Assembly (NCBI RefSeq): GCF_000517625.1
Contig: NZ_CP007057.1
Span: forward strand, 400,582-464,581
DNA from: Halostagnicola larsenii XH-48
GTDB taxonomy: Archaea; Halobacteriota; Halobacteria; Halobacteriales; Natrialbaceae
Length of the DNA: 64,000 bases
Reading direction: 5' to 3'
Positions 37,121-45,787 of this stretch are shown in pieces. Each line of letters opens with the position of its first letter. The first letter of the stretch is position 1. Below the pieces are notes generated by a model that was not told where the DNA came from, made no database searches, and saw only the letters and a program-made list of their open reading frames with translations. The translations under genes were made by a program, and so were the position numbers.

Positions 37121-38020
37121 ATGACGCAAATAATCGACGGAAACGAAGTCGGTGATCGAATACAAAACGAATTGTCTACCAGCATCGCAACGCTCACCGA
37201 TGCCGGCGTGACCCCCGGTCTCGCCACTGTGTTGATGAGCGATGACGGGGCGAGCGAGACGTACGTCTCGATGAAACAGCGAGCGTGCGAGGAGATCGGG
37301 GTGAACGGCTATCACCACGAAATCGATTCAGACGAACCGGCCAGGTCGTTGCTTACGCAAATCGATGAGTTGAACGCGGATCCATCCGTGCACGGAATTC
37401 TAGTACAGATGCCGGTCCCCGATCACGTCGACAAGCAAACCGTCTTGGAGCGGATCGACCCGCTCAAAGACGTCGACGGCTTTCATCCGGAAAACGTCGG
37501 ACGGCTCGTCACCGGGAATCCGCGATTCAAACCCTGCACACCGCACGGCGTGCAGAAATTGATCGCGGCAGCGGATGTCGATCCCGAAGGGAAGGATATC
37601 GTCGTCGTCGGCCGGTCGGATATCGTCGGAAAGCCGCTCGCAAACCTACTGTTGCAGAAGATGGATGGCGGGAACGCGACGGTCACAGTCTGTCACTCTC
37701 GAACGAAGAACCTGGCCGAAAAAACCCGTAACGCGGACGTCGTCGTTGCCGCTGTCGGTGTTCCAGAACTGATCGATGGAGAGATGATTACTGAGGGAAC
37801 GGTCGTTATCGATGTGGGCGTTAATCGAGTCGACGCAGATACTGAGAAAGGCTACGAACTCGTCGGCGATGTCGACTTCGAGACTGCTAAGGACAAAGCA
37901 AGTGCGATCACACCCGTTCCGGGCGGTGTTGGGCCGATGACCATCACAATGCTTCTCTATAACACGGTGAAAGCGGCGAGTGTTCAAGAAGACGTTTCGG
38001 TCGAGTTACCAGGGCTGTAA
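37121..38020 (+). CDS. folD: Methylenetetrahydrofolate dehydrogenase / methenyl-THF cyclohydrolase
   Basis: 299 residues of the bifunctional FolD type. The folate-site motif TYVSMKQRACEEIG contains the catalytic Lys. LVQMPVPDHVDKQTVLERIDPLKDVDGFHPENVGRL, VVGRSDIVGKPLANLLL and the closing PGGVGPMTITMLLYNTV are all diagnostic. It converts methylene-THF to 10-formyl-THF. With MetF and PurU in the same stretch, the enzymes needed to take methyl-THF to formate are all encoded here. Confidence 0.93.
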   Translation: MTQIIDGNEVGDRIQNELSTSIATLTDAGVTPGLATVLMSDDGASETYVSMKQRACEEIGVNGYHHEIDSDEPARSLLTQIDELNADPSVHGILVQMPVPDHVDKQTVLERIDPLKDVDGFHPENVGRLVTGNPRFKPCTPHGVQKLIAAADVDPEGKDIVVVGRSDIVGKPLANLLLQKMDGGNATVTVCHSRTKNLAEKTRNADVVVAAVGVPELIDGEMITEGTVVIDVGVNRVDADTEKGYELVGDVDFETAKDKASAITPVPGGVGPMTITMLLYNTVKAASVQEDVSVELPGL

Positions 38021-38069
38021 CTCACTCGATACTACGCGTCGCTGGAGGCTTTTTCGGCGTGTTTCGCTG

Positions 38070-38083
38070 ACCGGAATATTTAA
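38070..38083 (+). promoter_or_regulatory. BRE/TATA promoter of the first small VOC gene
   Basis: ACCGGAATATTTAA begins 39 nt before the ATG at 38109. The paralogous gene at 46570 has ACCGGTATACTTAA at exactly the same distance. Conservation of the element and spacing supports leaderless transcription and both start calls. Confidence 0.65.
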
Positions 38084-38108
38084 TATGTTTGCTGATCCTG
38101 ATTGGTAT

Positions 38109-38474
38109 ATGATCGGTGAAATTGATCACATCGAGATAGAGGCGAGCAACGCTGATGAAATGGCGAACTTTCTGAAAAAACTCGGGTACCAGGAGCTCCG
38201 GACAACGGAACATCACGGGGAATCGTTCGAACTCGAACCCGAAGATGGCTCCGGTCCGATATTCGAGATCCACACTGTCGAGGGCGAAGAGGTTCCAGGA
38301 ATTAACCACATCGCCTTTGGCGTCGACGATATCGATTCGGTAACTGACCACCTCGAGGAAGAAGACATTGACTCGATCGTTGGTCCGTACGATGTCGAGG
38401 AGACCGGTCGGACGATCACGAACTTCCGCGATCCCGACGGCCGACGGTTCCAGGTTGTATCGGATGCAGAATAA
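38109..38474 (+). CDS. Small VOC-superfamily (glyoxalase/dioxygenase-fold) protein, copy A
   Basis: 121 residues starting MIGEIDHIEIEASNADEMANFLKKLGY, a single VOC module pair of beta-alpha-beta-beta-beta units. Potential metal ligands are H7 (IDHIEIE), E near 73 (IFEIHTVEGEE), H in GINHIAF and the final FRDPDGRRFQVVS. It is strongly similar along its whole length to the protein at 46570. The start follows from the conserved promoter spacing; the upstream ATG at 38085 lies within or near the TATA region. The reaction is unknown: epimerase, glyoxalase or ring-cleavage accessory roles all fit the fold. It sits directly before the extradiol dioxygenase. Confidence 0.85.
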   Translation: MIGEIDHIEIEASNADEMANFLKKLGYQELRTTEHHGESFELEPEDGSGPIFEIHTVEGEEVPGINHIAFGVDDIDSVTDHLEEEDIDSIVGPYDVEETGRTITNFRDPDGRRFQVVSDAE

Positions 38475-38638
38475 AGCGAGTTAACCGGCTGAGTTCCCAC
38501 CCAATCCTGTTTCGAGGAGCAGCGGAGACGACTCGTTTCCGCTGTCGGCTTTTAGGAGTCTGGACTGGTCCCGTTAGTGATTGGATCACAGTCATATTCG
38601 TCGAACAAATTAAGTTGATTGAAAATGAATACAGTGCT

Positions 38639-39568
38639 ATGTCGAGACCAAAACTAGCTCGATTAGGTCACGTCGCACTGGAGACGCCGGACCTAGATGA
38701 ATCGATGACGTTCTTCCACGACGCAATCGGCCTGGAGGAAGTCACTCGTGAAGGGGGTACAGTCTACCTCCGTGCAGCCGATGAGTTCGAACACCACTCG
38801 TTGACCCTCACTGAAACCGATTCCGCCGGTGTCGATCATATTGGCTGGCAGACTCGTAAACCGGAACAGGTAGCGGAGTATGCCGACCTCCTTACTGACC
38901 ACGGGGTGGATATTACGTGGGTAGACGATGGCGAAGAGCTCGGACAGGGTGACGCAATCCGATTCCAGACTGAGAACGGACATCAGTTCGAAATCTACTA
39001 CGAGATGGAAAAGCCCGATCCACCCGAGGAACGGCGCTCGAGACTCAAAAACCGAGTGTACACGCCGACGAAAACGAATCCGATTGCCCCCCAGCATATC
39101 GATCACGTCCAAATTTGGGAGCCAGACATCGTCGAGTTGTCCGAATGGCTGCAGGATGTGTTAGGACTCGAGGTGATCGAGTATTACAATCTCGAAGACG
39201 GATCACGATGGGGCACCTGGCTCAGTGCGTCCGGATTTAAAATCGACGTCGCAGTGATCCACGACGACGCCGAGACTGCAACGTTCAACCACACCGCGTA
39301 TACCGTCGATAATTCAAACGACCTGTTCGATGCGTACGACGCGATGAAAGAACGGGAAATCCCAGTCGACGGACTCGGACAACACTCCATCTCACGAGGG
39401 AAATTCTGTTACGCCAGGGACCCTCTTACCGGTCACCGGATCGAATTTAGCGACAGCGGGTACTTCGTCCTCGATCCCGACTGGGAGCCGATCGCCTGGA
39501 ACGAGACAGACCTCGAGGACCGACAGTGGATGGGAGGCTTCGACGGCTTAGAGACCGTCGACTACTAA
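38639..39568 (+). CDS. Two-domain extradiol (meta-cleaving) dioxygenase, catechol 2,3-dioxygenase type
   Basis: 309 residues. The N-terminal VOC domain (about 8-125) and C-terminal catalytic VOC domain (about 150-285) match type-I extradiol dioxygenases. The Fe(II) ligands can be read as H156 (IDHVQIW), H218 (FNHTAYTV) and E269 (HRIEFSDSGYF). H249 and Y275 fit the conserved active-site residues. It opens a catechol ring next to the hydroxyls. The ATG at 38639 is about 27 nt after an AAATTAAG TATA element, so it is probably leaderless. Likely substrates are homoprotocatechuate-like or other catechols produced by the nearby O-demethylase (inference). Confidence 0.88.
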   Translation: MSRPKLARLGHVALETPDLDESMTFFHDAIGLEEVTREGGTVYLRAADEFEHHSLTLTETDSAGVDHIGWQTRKPEQVAEYADLLTDHGVDITWVDDGEELGQGDAIRFQTENGHQFEIYYEMEKPDPPEERRSRLKNRVYTPTKTNPIAPQHIDHVQIWEPDIVELSEWLQDVLGLEVIEYYNLEDGSRWGTWLSASGFKIDVAVIHDDAETATFNHTAYTVDNSNDLFDAYDAMKEREIPVDGLGQHSISRGKFCYARDPLTGHRIEFSDSGYFVLDPDWEPIAWNETDLEDRQWMGGFDGLETVDY

Positions 39569-39663
39569 CAGGCTACGTACGCTCAGTACTTCGGAAGGGA
39601 ACCAGCGGCGAATAGAACAGGTAGAGTGGATTTATCGCGAGTCGATAGGTAACTCGTTCGAGC

Positions 39664-40620
39664 TCACGGATCGACTGCGATATATCGATCAGGGACCGGC
39701 TTTCCGTCCCGGAGCAGCGAAACGTTGGTTGCAAGCCGATCGATCCCTTCCTGTCTGCTCTCGAGCGTCATCGCGGAGATATGAGGCGTTACGACAACGT
39801 TCTCGAACTCGAGTAACGCAGCGTCTTCGGCAAGCGGTTCTTCGGAAAACACATCTAATCCGGCACCTCCGATCGATCCAGCGCGAAGCGCATCCAGCAG
39901 CGCATTTTCTTCGATGATCGGCCCTCGAGCGGTGTTAATGAGCACGGCGGATGACTTCATCTGCGCTAGTTCCTCTTTGCCGATCAAACCGCGGGTTTCG
40001 TCGGTGAGCTCTGCCGTGAGAACGACGACATCGCTTTGTTCCAACAGTGTCTCGAGCGAGACGCGATCCCCGCCAACCAGTTCGGTATCGATGTCGTGTA
40101 TGTATGGATCGTGGGCGAGAATTTCGACGTCGAACCCGGAGAGGAGGCTACCGACTCGTTTCCCGATGTTTCCCAGACCGACAATCCCAACCGTCGATCC
40201 GGAAAGGCGAGTTCCGAGTGAATACTCGTCGCGCCAGTTCCCGTCTTTGATGAGGTTGCGCGCCTCCGTGAGTCGGCGAAGCGTAGCCAGAATCAACCCA
40301 AGAGTATGCTCGGCTACTGAAAGCGCGTTATGTCCAGGGGTGTGCGTGACAGTAACACCATTCTCACGAGCGGCCTCGAGGTCGATCGAATCGATTCCGG
40401 TTCCAAGTTTCCCGATTACGTCTAATTCCGGCGCCGCTTCGATAATCGGACGTGAGAACGGAACACGAGACGTAACGAACGCGATATCCGTTGTCTTGAC
40501 GGTATCCCGCAGCTCTTGGTCACCGATATCGATGCCTTCGACTACGTTCCAGGAATCCGGAAGCTGGTTCGTTAGCCGGGACGTTGGGGTTATATCTTGA
40601 TCGACGATTACTCGAACCAT
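39664..40620 (-). CDS. D-2-hydroxyacid dehydrogenase
   Basis: 318 residues of the D-isomer-specific 2-hydroxyacid dehydrogenase family. The NAD Rossmann motif is GIVGLGNIGKRVG. The catalytic Arg is in NTARGPIIEE, Glu in DVFSEEPL and His in TPHISAMT. It interconverts a D-2-hydroxy acid and a 2-oxo acid with NAD(P). It is convergent with the extradiol dioxygenase gene. A role on a 2-oxo acid from ring cleavage or on phosphoglycerate is possible; the substrate is not determinable. Confidence 0.88.
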   Translation of the reverse strand: MVRVIVDQDITPTSRLTNQLPDSWNVVEGIDIGDQELRDTVKTTDIAFVTSRVPFSRPIIEAAPELDVIGKLGTGIDSIDLEAARENGVTVTHTPGHNALSVAEHTLGLILATLRRLTEARNLIKDGNWRDEYSLGTRLSGSTVGIVGLGNIGKRVGSLLSGFDVEILAHDPYIHDIDTELVGGDRVSLETLLEQSDVVVLTAELTDETRGLIGKEELAQMKSSAVLINTARGPIIEENALLDALRAGSIGGAGLDVFSEEPLAEDAALLEFENVVVTPHISAMTLESRQEGIDRLATNVSLLRDGKPVPDRYIAVDP

Positions 40621-41205
40621 AGGTCAGAGCTATTTTCATAGCTACTTCAGTGTGTCGCTAATTCAGGCAGGCTACGCAGCATCCTCTACTAATCCAGGTG
40701 AGATCGCAGCATCGTCCGATGTACTGAACAAGATCGAGCAATGCACTGGTACGAGTACGGACGACAACACTGGAGAGCGTCGTTCACAGGAGCGACGTTT
40801 CAAAAACCAGCAAACGCCAGCATCCACCGTCTCACGTTTTTGTAGCGGAGGGGTCCAAAGTATTATGGACACCGCACACTAATCGTTAGATGGAGGGATT
40901 TCGACTCAACCACTCCCCTTTGCCTAGGGGTTGTCAGCCATTCGAATCCACCCCCTCCCGTAGCTCATCTTTTATCGGGCGATGGAGTCCTATCGAACGC
41001 ACAGTGAGGCCCAGTTATGACTCGAGTCCGCAAACCCATCCTCGGCCGCTAGAAGGGAGTAGCTATCCTATAAACGCTAACACGAATGAGGGCGCTCGAG
41101 CAAGCGATCACTACCCCTTCATCATACGGGATAAGCGAGAAGAGCACTCGTCACGTAACGTAGTTAGTTAAACACAGCCGCAGCTAAAAACCGCTATCGG
41201 GTCAG
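40621..41205. other. Intergenic region, nothing recognised
   Basis: About 585 nt upstream of the 2-hydroxyacid dehydrogenase (minus) and beyond the 3' end of the LigM-like gene (minus). Short ORFs are present but have no haloarchaeal codon or composition character. A weak CGTCG/CGACG hairpin followed by a T-poor region at about 40779-40800 was seen. Confidence 0.4.
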
Positions 41206-42567
41206 TTACCGATTGTCTTCGCTATACGGAGAGGGTGCAACGGTCGCACGGATTTCGGTCTGTGCATGACGTTCTACCTTCGGGTTGGTATTACCATCAG
41301 GCTCGCCCCAGACGAGACTGACTTCGGTGCCTGGTTCGCTGTACTCCGTATCGATGACGGCCAGCGACAGCATCTCTCGCTGGTTGTAGATGTACGCCAT
41401 CTCGGTGGAAATACCGACGTGGTCGTCGCCTTTCAATACTGTATCGTACTGACACGCCGAAGTGCGTGGGTGTGGCATACTCATGAATTTATGCGTCTCT
41501 CCCTCGCTAAACAGCGATGCGTAGACGTCGATGACATCTTCGTCGTTCCAGACCAAGGTTACCTTCTCGCGATCCGGATCTCCGAGTTCTGCCTCGAGGG
41601 ACTCTTTCCCGACGAAGTGCTGATCGGTGTCGGACCGGACGATGTGGTCGTATCCGAGTTCAACCGGCGTGAAGTAATAATCCGTGATGTCATCGGATTC
41701 GAAGCTCCCGCCGACCGACAGGAGTCCATCACCAACGCTGAGCCACTCGCGATAGTCCTCCAATCCTTCGTCGAAAATCGCCGGAACGACGAGCGGGATC
41801 CAGCCGAGGATCTTATTCGGAGTTTGGTAGGCCTCGGCACCGAGATGGCGAATGCCGTATTCTTCGCCAGCGTCGAGGACGATCTCTTTGATCTGGTCAC
41901 CGTACTCGTACGGACCCCAGAATTCGAATCCAGGCTCTCCAGCCATCCCGTGTCGGAGAAGATTAACGCTCTTCCCATCGATCGAGGTGGACTCGAAGTT
42001 GAAGAATCCGAGGTCGGGGAGCGGTTCATCCGTCACCTCTTCCATGATGTTAATCGCTTCCGGACCCTGAACCTGGAAACGGAAGTTGTTCGGGTCTTCA
42101 TCGGTCATCACGGGCCGTGGCTGAATCTCTCCCGAAACGTCGTAGTCACCGGTTTCAATTTGGTACTGAAGCCAATTGTGTGCGGCTGCACCGCCGACGC
42201 TAAGGAATTCTTCGTCATCGAGATGGAAGAGAATCGCATCGCCAATGAAGTAGCCATTGGGATTCGAGACGACCATCTGTTTGGCCTTTCCGGGTTCGCT
42301 AGTATCGAAGTCGTTGACGGCGAACTCCGAGTAGAACTCGAGCGCATCGGGCCCTTCGACGGAGTGGTCAGTCATGTGGTACGACTGGTCAGCAAACGCA
42401 CACGTTTCTCGCCAGGATCGCTGCTCTTCGATCCAGTGTGTGATTTCGTCAGGGACATCGGTGAACTGACCGACACCCAGATCCCGAATCAGGTCGACAG
42501 GGCTTCCGGCAGCCTGCGTTGCTTCTTCCATACTGTCGCTAAAGGACCATGCTCTTTCGTTACTCAT
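41206..42567 (-). CDS. LigM-like THF-dependent aromatic O-demethylase (GcvT family)
   Basis: 453 residues, long for GcvT (about 370) but matching the vanillate/3-O-methylgallate demethylase LigM type. Segments that recall LigM from memory: QRSWRETCAFADQSYHMTDHSVEGPDAL (49-76), NGYFIGDAILFHLDDEEFLSVGG (104-126), FRFQVQGPEA (162-171), LLRHGMAGEPGFEFWGPYEYG (203-223), GWIPLVVPAIF (255-265), GGSFESDDITDYYFTPVELGYD (286-307) and the aminomethyltransferase C-domain KVTLVWNDEDVIDVYASLF. LigM moves an aryl O-methyl to THF, giving methyl-THF and a phenol. metF, folD and purU nearby would handle the product. The ATG at 42567 is preferred over GTG 42603, which lies inside the TATA box. Confidence 0.8.
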   Translation of the reverse strand: MSNERAWSFSDSMEEATQAAGSPVDLIRDLGVGQFTDVPDEITHWIEEQRSWRETCAFADQSYHMTDHSVEGPDALEFYSEFAVNDFDTSEPGKAKQMVVSNPNGYFIGDAILFHLDDEEFLSVGGAAAHNWLQYQIETGDYDVSGEIQPRPVMTDEDPNNFRFQVQGPEAINIMEEVTDEPLPDLGFFNFESTSIDGKSVNLLRHGMAGEPGFEFWGPYEYGDQIKEIVLDAGEEYGIRHLGAEAYQTPNKILGWIPLVVPAIFDEGLEDYREWLSVGDGLLSVGGSFESDDITDYYFTPVELGYDHIVRSDTDQHFVGKESLEAELGDPDREKVTLVWNDEDVIDVYASLFSEGETHKFMSMPHPRTSACQYDTVLKGDDHVGISTEMAYIYNQREMLSLAVIDTEYSEPGTEVSLVWGEPDGNTNPKVERHAQTEIRATVAPSPYSEDNR

Positions 42568-42602
42568 TGGCAAGTCTCGATTACAGGGTTGATTCTTCGC
42601 CA

Positions 42603-42618
42603 CTTATAACTTTCGCTT
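42603..42618 (-). promoter_or_regulatory. BRE/TATA promoter of the LigM-like gene
   Basis: On the reverse strand AAGCGAAA followed by GTTATAAG forms a textbook BRE/TATA pair centred about 40 nt before the ATG at 42567. Predicted transcription start near 42580 leaves a short leader and excludes the GTG at 42603 as start codon. Confidence 0.6.
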
Positions 42619-43007
42619 ACTAGCCTCAATCGCGAAGGCCAGAATCACAGATTTGCCCGTCGGGGTCCGCTTTCGATACGCACGTTCGAGTCGAAAGGAG
42701 AACGAATCATCGAGAAGTATTGAACAGGGAACAAGGCTACTCCGCAGTGTTGCTGTTCGACCCGTTTCCGCAGTCACTTCGGCGAGGATCCGCAATAGAA
42801 CGCCGCTGTCAAACCTGGACCGATCGATACGCAAGAACTTCGGTATCAAGAGTGTTGGCCGGATTGCTGGAACACGATACCTGGTATGAACCCAATTCGC
42901 GCTGAGAGTATCCGATAGTCGAGCTACTTCGTGTTACCTAACCGCAAAACCGATCTGAGAGGGATACTGTCTTGGGGTCGATTCGGACGAATAGTGATCT
43001 GCTCACA

Positions 43008-44564
43008 TCACGCGAGATCTTTCGCACTTCTGCGATCGAGTTTTCCCGTGGATGTTCTTGGGAGCGGCTCATCGACGAAATAATACTCTCGAGGACGTTC
43101 CATGCGGGCGACCTCGTCGCTTTCGAGACACCACTCGTCTAGTTCTTCCGCTGTGAGATCAGGATCGTCCGGATACACATACGCCGTTACCATCTCGCCG
43201 TATTCTTCATCCGTCACGCCAACAATTGCTGACTCATTGACCCCCGAGTGAGCGTTCAATCGTTCTTCGATAGGTGATGGGTACACCTTTATTCCCTTCG
43301 ACTTTATCCTGAAGTCAGCTCGTCCCTCGAGGTAGATGAAGCCCTCGTCGTCTCGGTACCCGACGTCGCCGGTATACCACCAGCCGTCTTCGAATACCCG
43401 CTCCGTCTTCGCAGTTCGTTTCCAGGCCCACACCGGGCAATCGGGCGCTCGAACGGCGATTTCGCCACTTTCGCCGTTCGGCTTCACATCGGTGTAGTCG
43501 CCGTCTTGGTCGACGATGCGGATCTGAACGCCGGGAATCGGCTTCCCGACGCTTTCGACGCGACTTTCCTCGAGTTCGTCGTTCGTCATTACGGTGGCGA
43601 AAGCCTCGGTAGCTGCGTAGCAATTTTTAACGACATCGCAGACATCTCCCCGCAATCGTTTCAGCGTCGTTGCATCGAGGACCTCCCCGGCCGAAGTGAT
43701 CGCCTGCAACGAGTCGATATCGTACTCGTCGAACGAGTCGAGATTGAGAATCTCCCGCCACATCGTTGGAACTAACATCGCAGTCGTCATGTCGTGCTCA
43801 TCGATCATTTGGAGGTACTCTTCCGGATCCCACGCGTTGAGGAAGTGAGTGGTTGCCCCGGCGACCAGCGCCGGAAGCATAGCGGAGTACCACGCCGCGA
43901 ACGAGGGGGTAAAGACGTGTGGCTGGCGCGCCGGTCGGTCGACTTCGAGGATATCGACCAGCGCTGTCGCCCGGAAATATAACCCGCGATTCGTGTGACA
44001 CCACCCTTTCGGTCTCCCCGTCGTTCCGGATGTCCACATCACCGTGGCAATATCGTCTTCACGGACCCGAACATCGGGCTCCGTTGCTTCGTGTCCCTCG
44101 TTAAACGAATCGAACGATTGCTCGTGTCGGGCCTGTGCGTCGCCCGTATTGACGATGACGTCGAGGTCAGTCGAAATCTTGTCCCGTACCCGCGACTGGA
44201 AAAGGTCCGATGTCTCCTCGTCAACGACAAGGGCACGCGGGCTGAGCGTGTCGATACAGTGCTGTAGTGTGTTCGGCGACGCACGCGTGTGGAGATTCGA
44301 GACGATCGCACCCGCCTTTAGTGCGCCGTTCCAGAGAGTCGCGTGCTCGAGGGAGTTCTCACAAAGAAGCGCGACTCGGTCCCCCTGGCCGATGTGATCT
44401 CCGAACGCGTTCGCGACCCGTTTGCTCGTATCGTCGAACTCCCGCCACGTCATCGTTCGTCCATTGATCCCGTTACCAAACGCGGTTTTATCGGCGTTGT
44501 TCTTCGCCGCAATACGCGATAGGTCCTTTATCTTCGGAACTTCGACTGTTGAAGTGTGGTGCAT
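43008..44564 (-). CDS. AMP-dependent acyl/aryl-CoA synthetase
   Basis: 518 residues of the ANL superfamily, fatty-acyl-CoA synthetase-like branch. Motifs are MWTSGTTGRPKGWCHTNRGLY (AMP/phosphate loop), CYAATEAFATV (A5), WWYTGDVGYRDDEGFIYLEGR (A7/A8) and LPRTSTGKLDRR with the catalytic Lys near the C-terminus. It activates a carboxylic acid as CoA thioester. It is divergent from the hotdog thioesterase at 44867, separated by 302 nt, and both probably act on the same CoA thioester pathway. The acid (aromatic or medium chain) is unknown. Confidence 0.88.
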   Translation of the reverse strand: MHHTSTVEVPKIKDLSRIAAKNNADKTAFGNGINGRTMTWREFDDTSKRVANAFGDHIGQGDRVALLCENSLEHATLWNGALKAGAIVSNLHTRASPNTLQHCIDTLSPRALVVDEETSDLFQSRVRDKISTDLDVIVNTGDAQARHEQSFDSFNEGHEATEPDVRVREDDIATVMWTSGTTGRPKGWCHTNRGLYFRATALVDILEVDRPARQPHVFTPSFAAWYSAMLPALVAGATTHFLNAWDPEEYLQMIDEHDMTTAMLVPTMWREILNLDSFDEYDIDSLQAITSAGEVLDATTLKRLRGDVCDVVKNCYAATEAFATVMTNDELEESRVESVGKPIPGVQIRIVDQDGDYTDVKPNGESGEIAVRAPDCPVWAWKRTAKTERVFEDGWWYTGDVGYRDDEGFIYLEGRADFRIKSKGIKVYPSPIEERLNAHSGVNESAIVGVTDEEYGEMVTAYVYPDDPDLTAEELDEWCLESDEVARMERPREYYFVDEPLPRTSTGKLDRRSAKDLA

Positions 44565-44866
44565 GTTTGCTATCTTCGTGATTGTTTCTCTTATACTTTG
44601 AGTGTTGTGCTACGCGGCTAGCGTGAGAGGTTCAACGGATCGTCACATGTGGTTGGAAAACGATATCCATATTACTCGATCCATCACGCCTACCAGCAGG
44701 TGGTGGAAGGAGCATAATAAAATATGGTATATCGGAGTGGAAGACGAATACCGGAAAGTCACCGTCGCGTCTTCCGTGGACGCTTCGTTAGAAAGCCAGT
44801 CTGCTTGCTACTCCTGTCACTCTCCGATAGGAAAAATACTTGTGAGGAGCCAGCAATATCCGAGTG
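44565..44866. other. Divergent promoter region between CoA ligase and thioesterase
   Basis: 302 nt with AT-rich elements: AAAAATACTTG near 44832 suits the thioesterase promoter. A TATCCGA half-site lies at 44848-44854, just before the thioesterase start. It is the same half as in the recurrent palindromes but without a good second arm. No gene is seen. Confidence 0.4.
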
Positions 44867-45268
44867 ATGTTTCAGTACGAATGGAAGTGCGCTTGGGGAC
44901 ACGCAGATCCTCACGGTATCGCTTACTACCCAAGACTCATCGGAGCGATGCACCGCGCCGGTGAAGAATTCATGGATGGCATCGGGATGGCGTACTGGGA
45001 AATCCCGGACGAATACGACGTTCATCTGCCGATTGTCGCGATGGACATGGAGTTTAGTCGGCCAGTAGAAGTCGGCGACACGATTCAGATCACTGCCGAA
45101 CCAGATGTCGGAACGAAAAGCCTTGGGTTGAATTTTACAGCGACACACGAGGATGGGACGACCGCATATACGGGATTTGAACAACACGTCTGCGTCTCGA
45201 CGGCGGACAACCAGAGCCGTGAACTACCCGACGACCTCAAGACGGCGATTACCGATGCGACCGAATAA
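44867..45268 (+). CDS. Hotdog-fold acyl-CoA thioesterase (4-hydroxybenzoyl-CoA thioesterase type)
   Basis: 133 residues. WGHADPHGIAYYPRLI near residue 10-26 matches the WxDxDxxGxVYYxRY signature of the 4-HBT class I, including the catalytic Asp. The rest has the single hotdog helix (AMHRAGEEFMD) and strands VAMDMEFSRPVEVGDTIQI and TAYTGFEQHVCV. It hydrolyses an aromatic or aliphatic acyl-CoA. ATG 44867 or the GTG 3 nt upstream may be used. It could release gentisate or another hydroxybenzoate from its CoA ester in a route with the flavoprotein at 57334 (inference). Confidence 0.86.
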   Translation: MFQYEWKCAWGHADPHGIAYYPRLIGAMHRAGEEFMDGIGMAYWEIPDEYDVHLPIVAMDMEFSRPVEVGDTIQITAEPDVGTKSLGLNFTATHEDGTTAYTGFEQHVCVSTADNQSRELPDDLKTAITDATE

Positions 45269-45670
45269 CAGCGATCTTGCACGGTTTCGGAACCCATCGC
45301 CTCAGTTGGTGTGTCGGTAATTCGTTTCAGCGTACCGTTTTGGGACGAGTACTAGCGCCTGTGGACGTACCCAGGCTACGCAACGCCCGTTGTTCTCGAG
45401 AGAAGGATGGCCGATATCCACCGCCGTCAGCGTTGATACCTACACCCGATTGGTGGTGTGTCACTGATGCGTATCCGTTCGAGAACGCGTGTGATTGGGA
45501 CGAGTTTTCTTCGGTTCGACCTCTTCCCCTGAAAAGGGTCGGCTGTGGGAGTCCAACTACCGGCTTCCAACGAGTATTGTGAGTTGTCTGCCTCTCAACG
45601 GGCTGTCGAACCGGTACTCAGGTTCTGGTACCGAGACGGAATCGGAACTGGATGGTATTGGACCGGTAGC

Positions 45671-45689
45671 TATCCGATATATTCGGATA
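45671..45689. promoter_or_regulatory. Palindrome TATCCGA-N5-TCGGATA (site 4)
   Basis: TATCCGA (45671-45677), spacer TATAT, TCGGATA? read on the sequence as TATCCGATATATTCGGATA, a perfect 7-bp inverted repeat with 5-nt spacer. The arms are identical to those of site 1 at 18461. Confidence 0.5.
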
Positions 45690-45767
45690 AGGTAGCTAGC
45701 CCAATCGGTGAATCGGTTAACACGGGTTCTTCGGCAGAAGAAAGCGCTAGCGATCGGACCGAGTTAT

Positions 45768-45787
45768 TTACATCAGTACCATTGTAA
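45768..45787. promoter_or_regulatory. Recurrent dyad TTACA-N3-GTAC-N4-GTAA (site 3)
   Basis: TTACATCAGTACCATTGTAA lies 97 nt after the start of palindrome site 4. As at 18504 it has TTAC at one end, TTGTAA at the other and a GTAC centre, and is followed by TTA. Confidence 0.4.

Noticed and set aside
42568..42603. GTG start at 42603 for the LigM-like protein
   Set aside because: The GTG lies inside a good BRE/TATA element, so transcription would begin downstream of it; the ATG at 42567 is preferred.
41266..42609. A 447-codon forward ORF opposite the LigM-like gene
   Set aside because: It is the antisense image of a protein with clear family motifs; GC-rich haloarchaeal genes routinely leave long open frames on the other strand.
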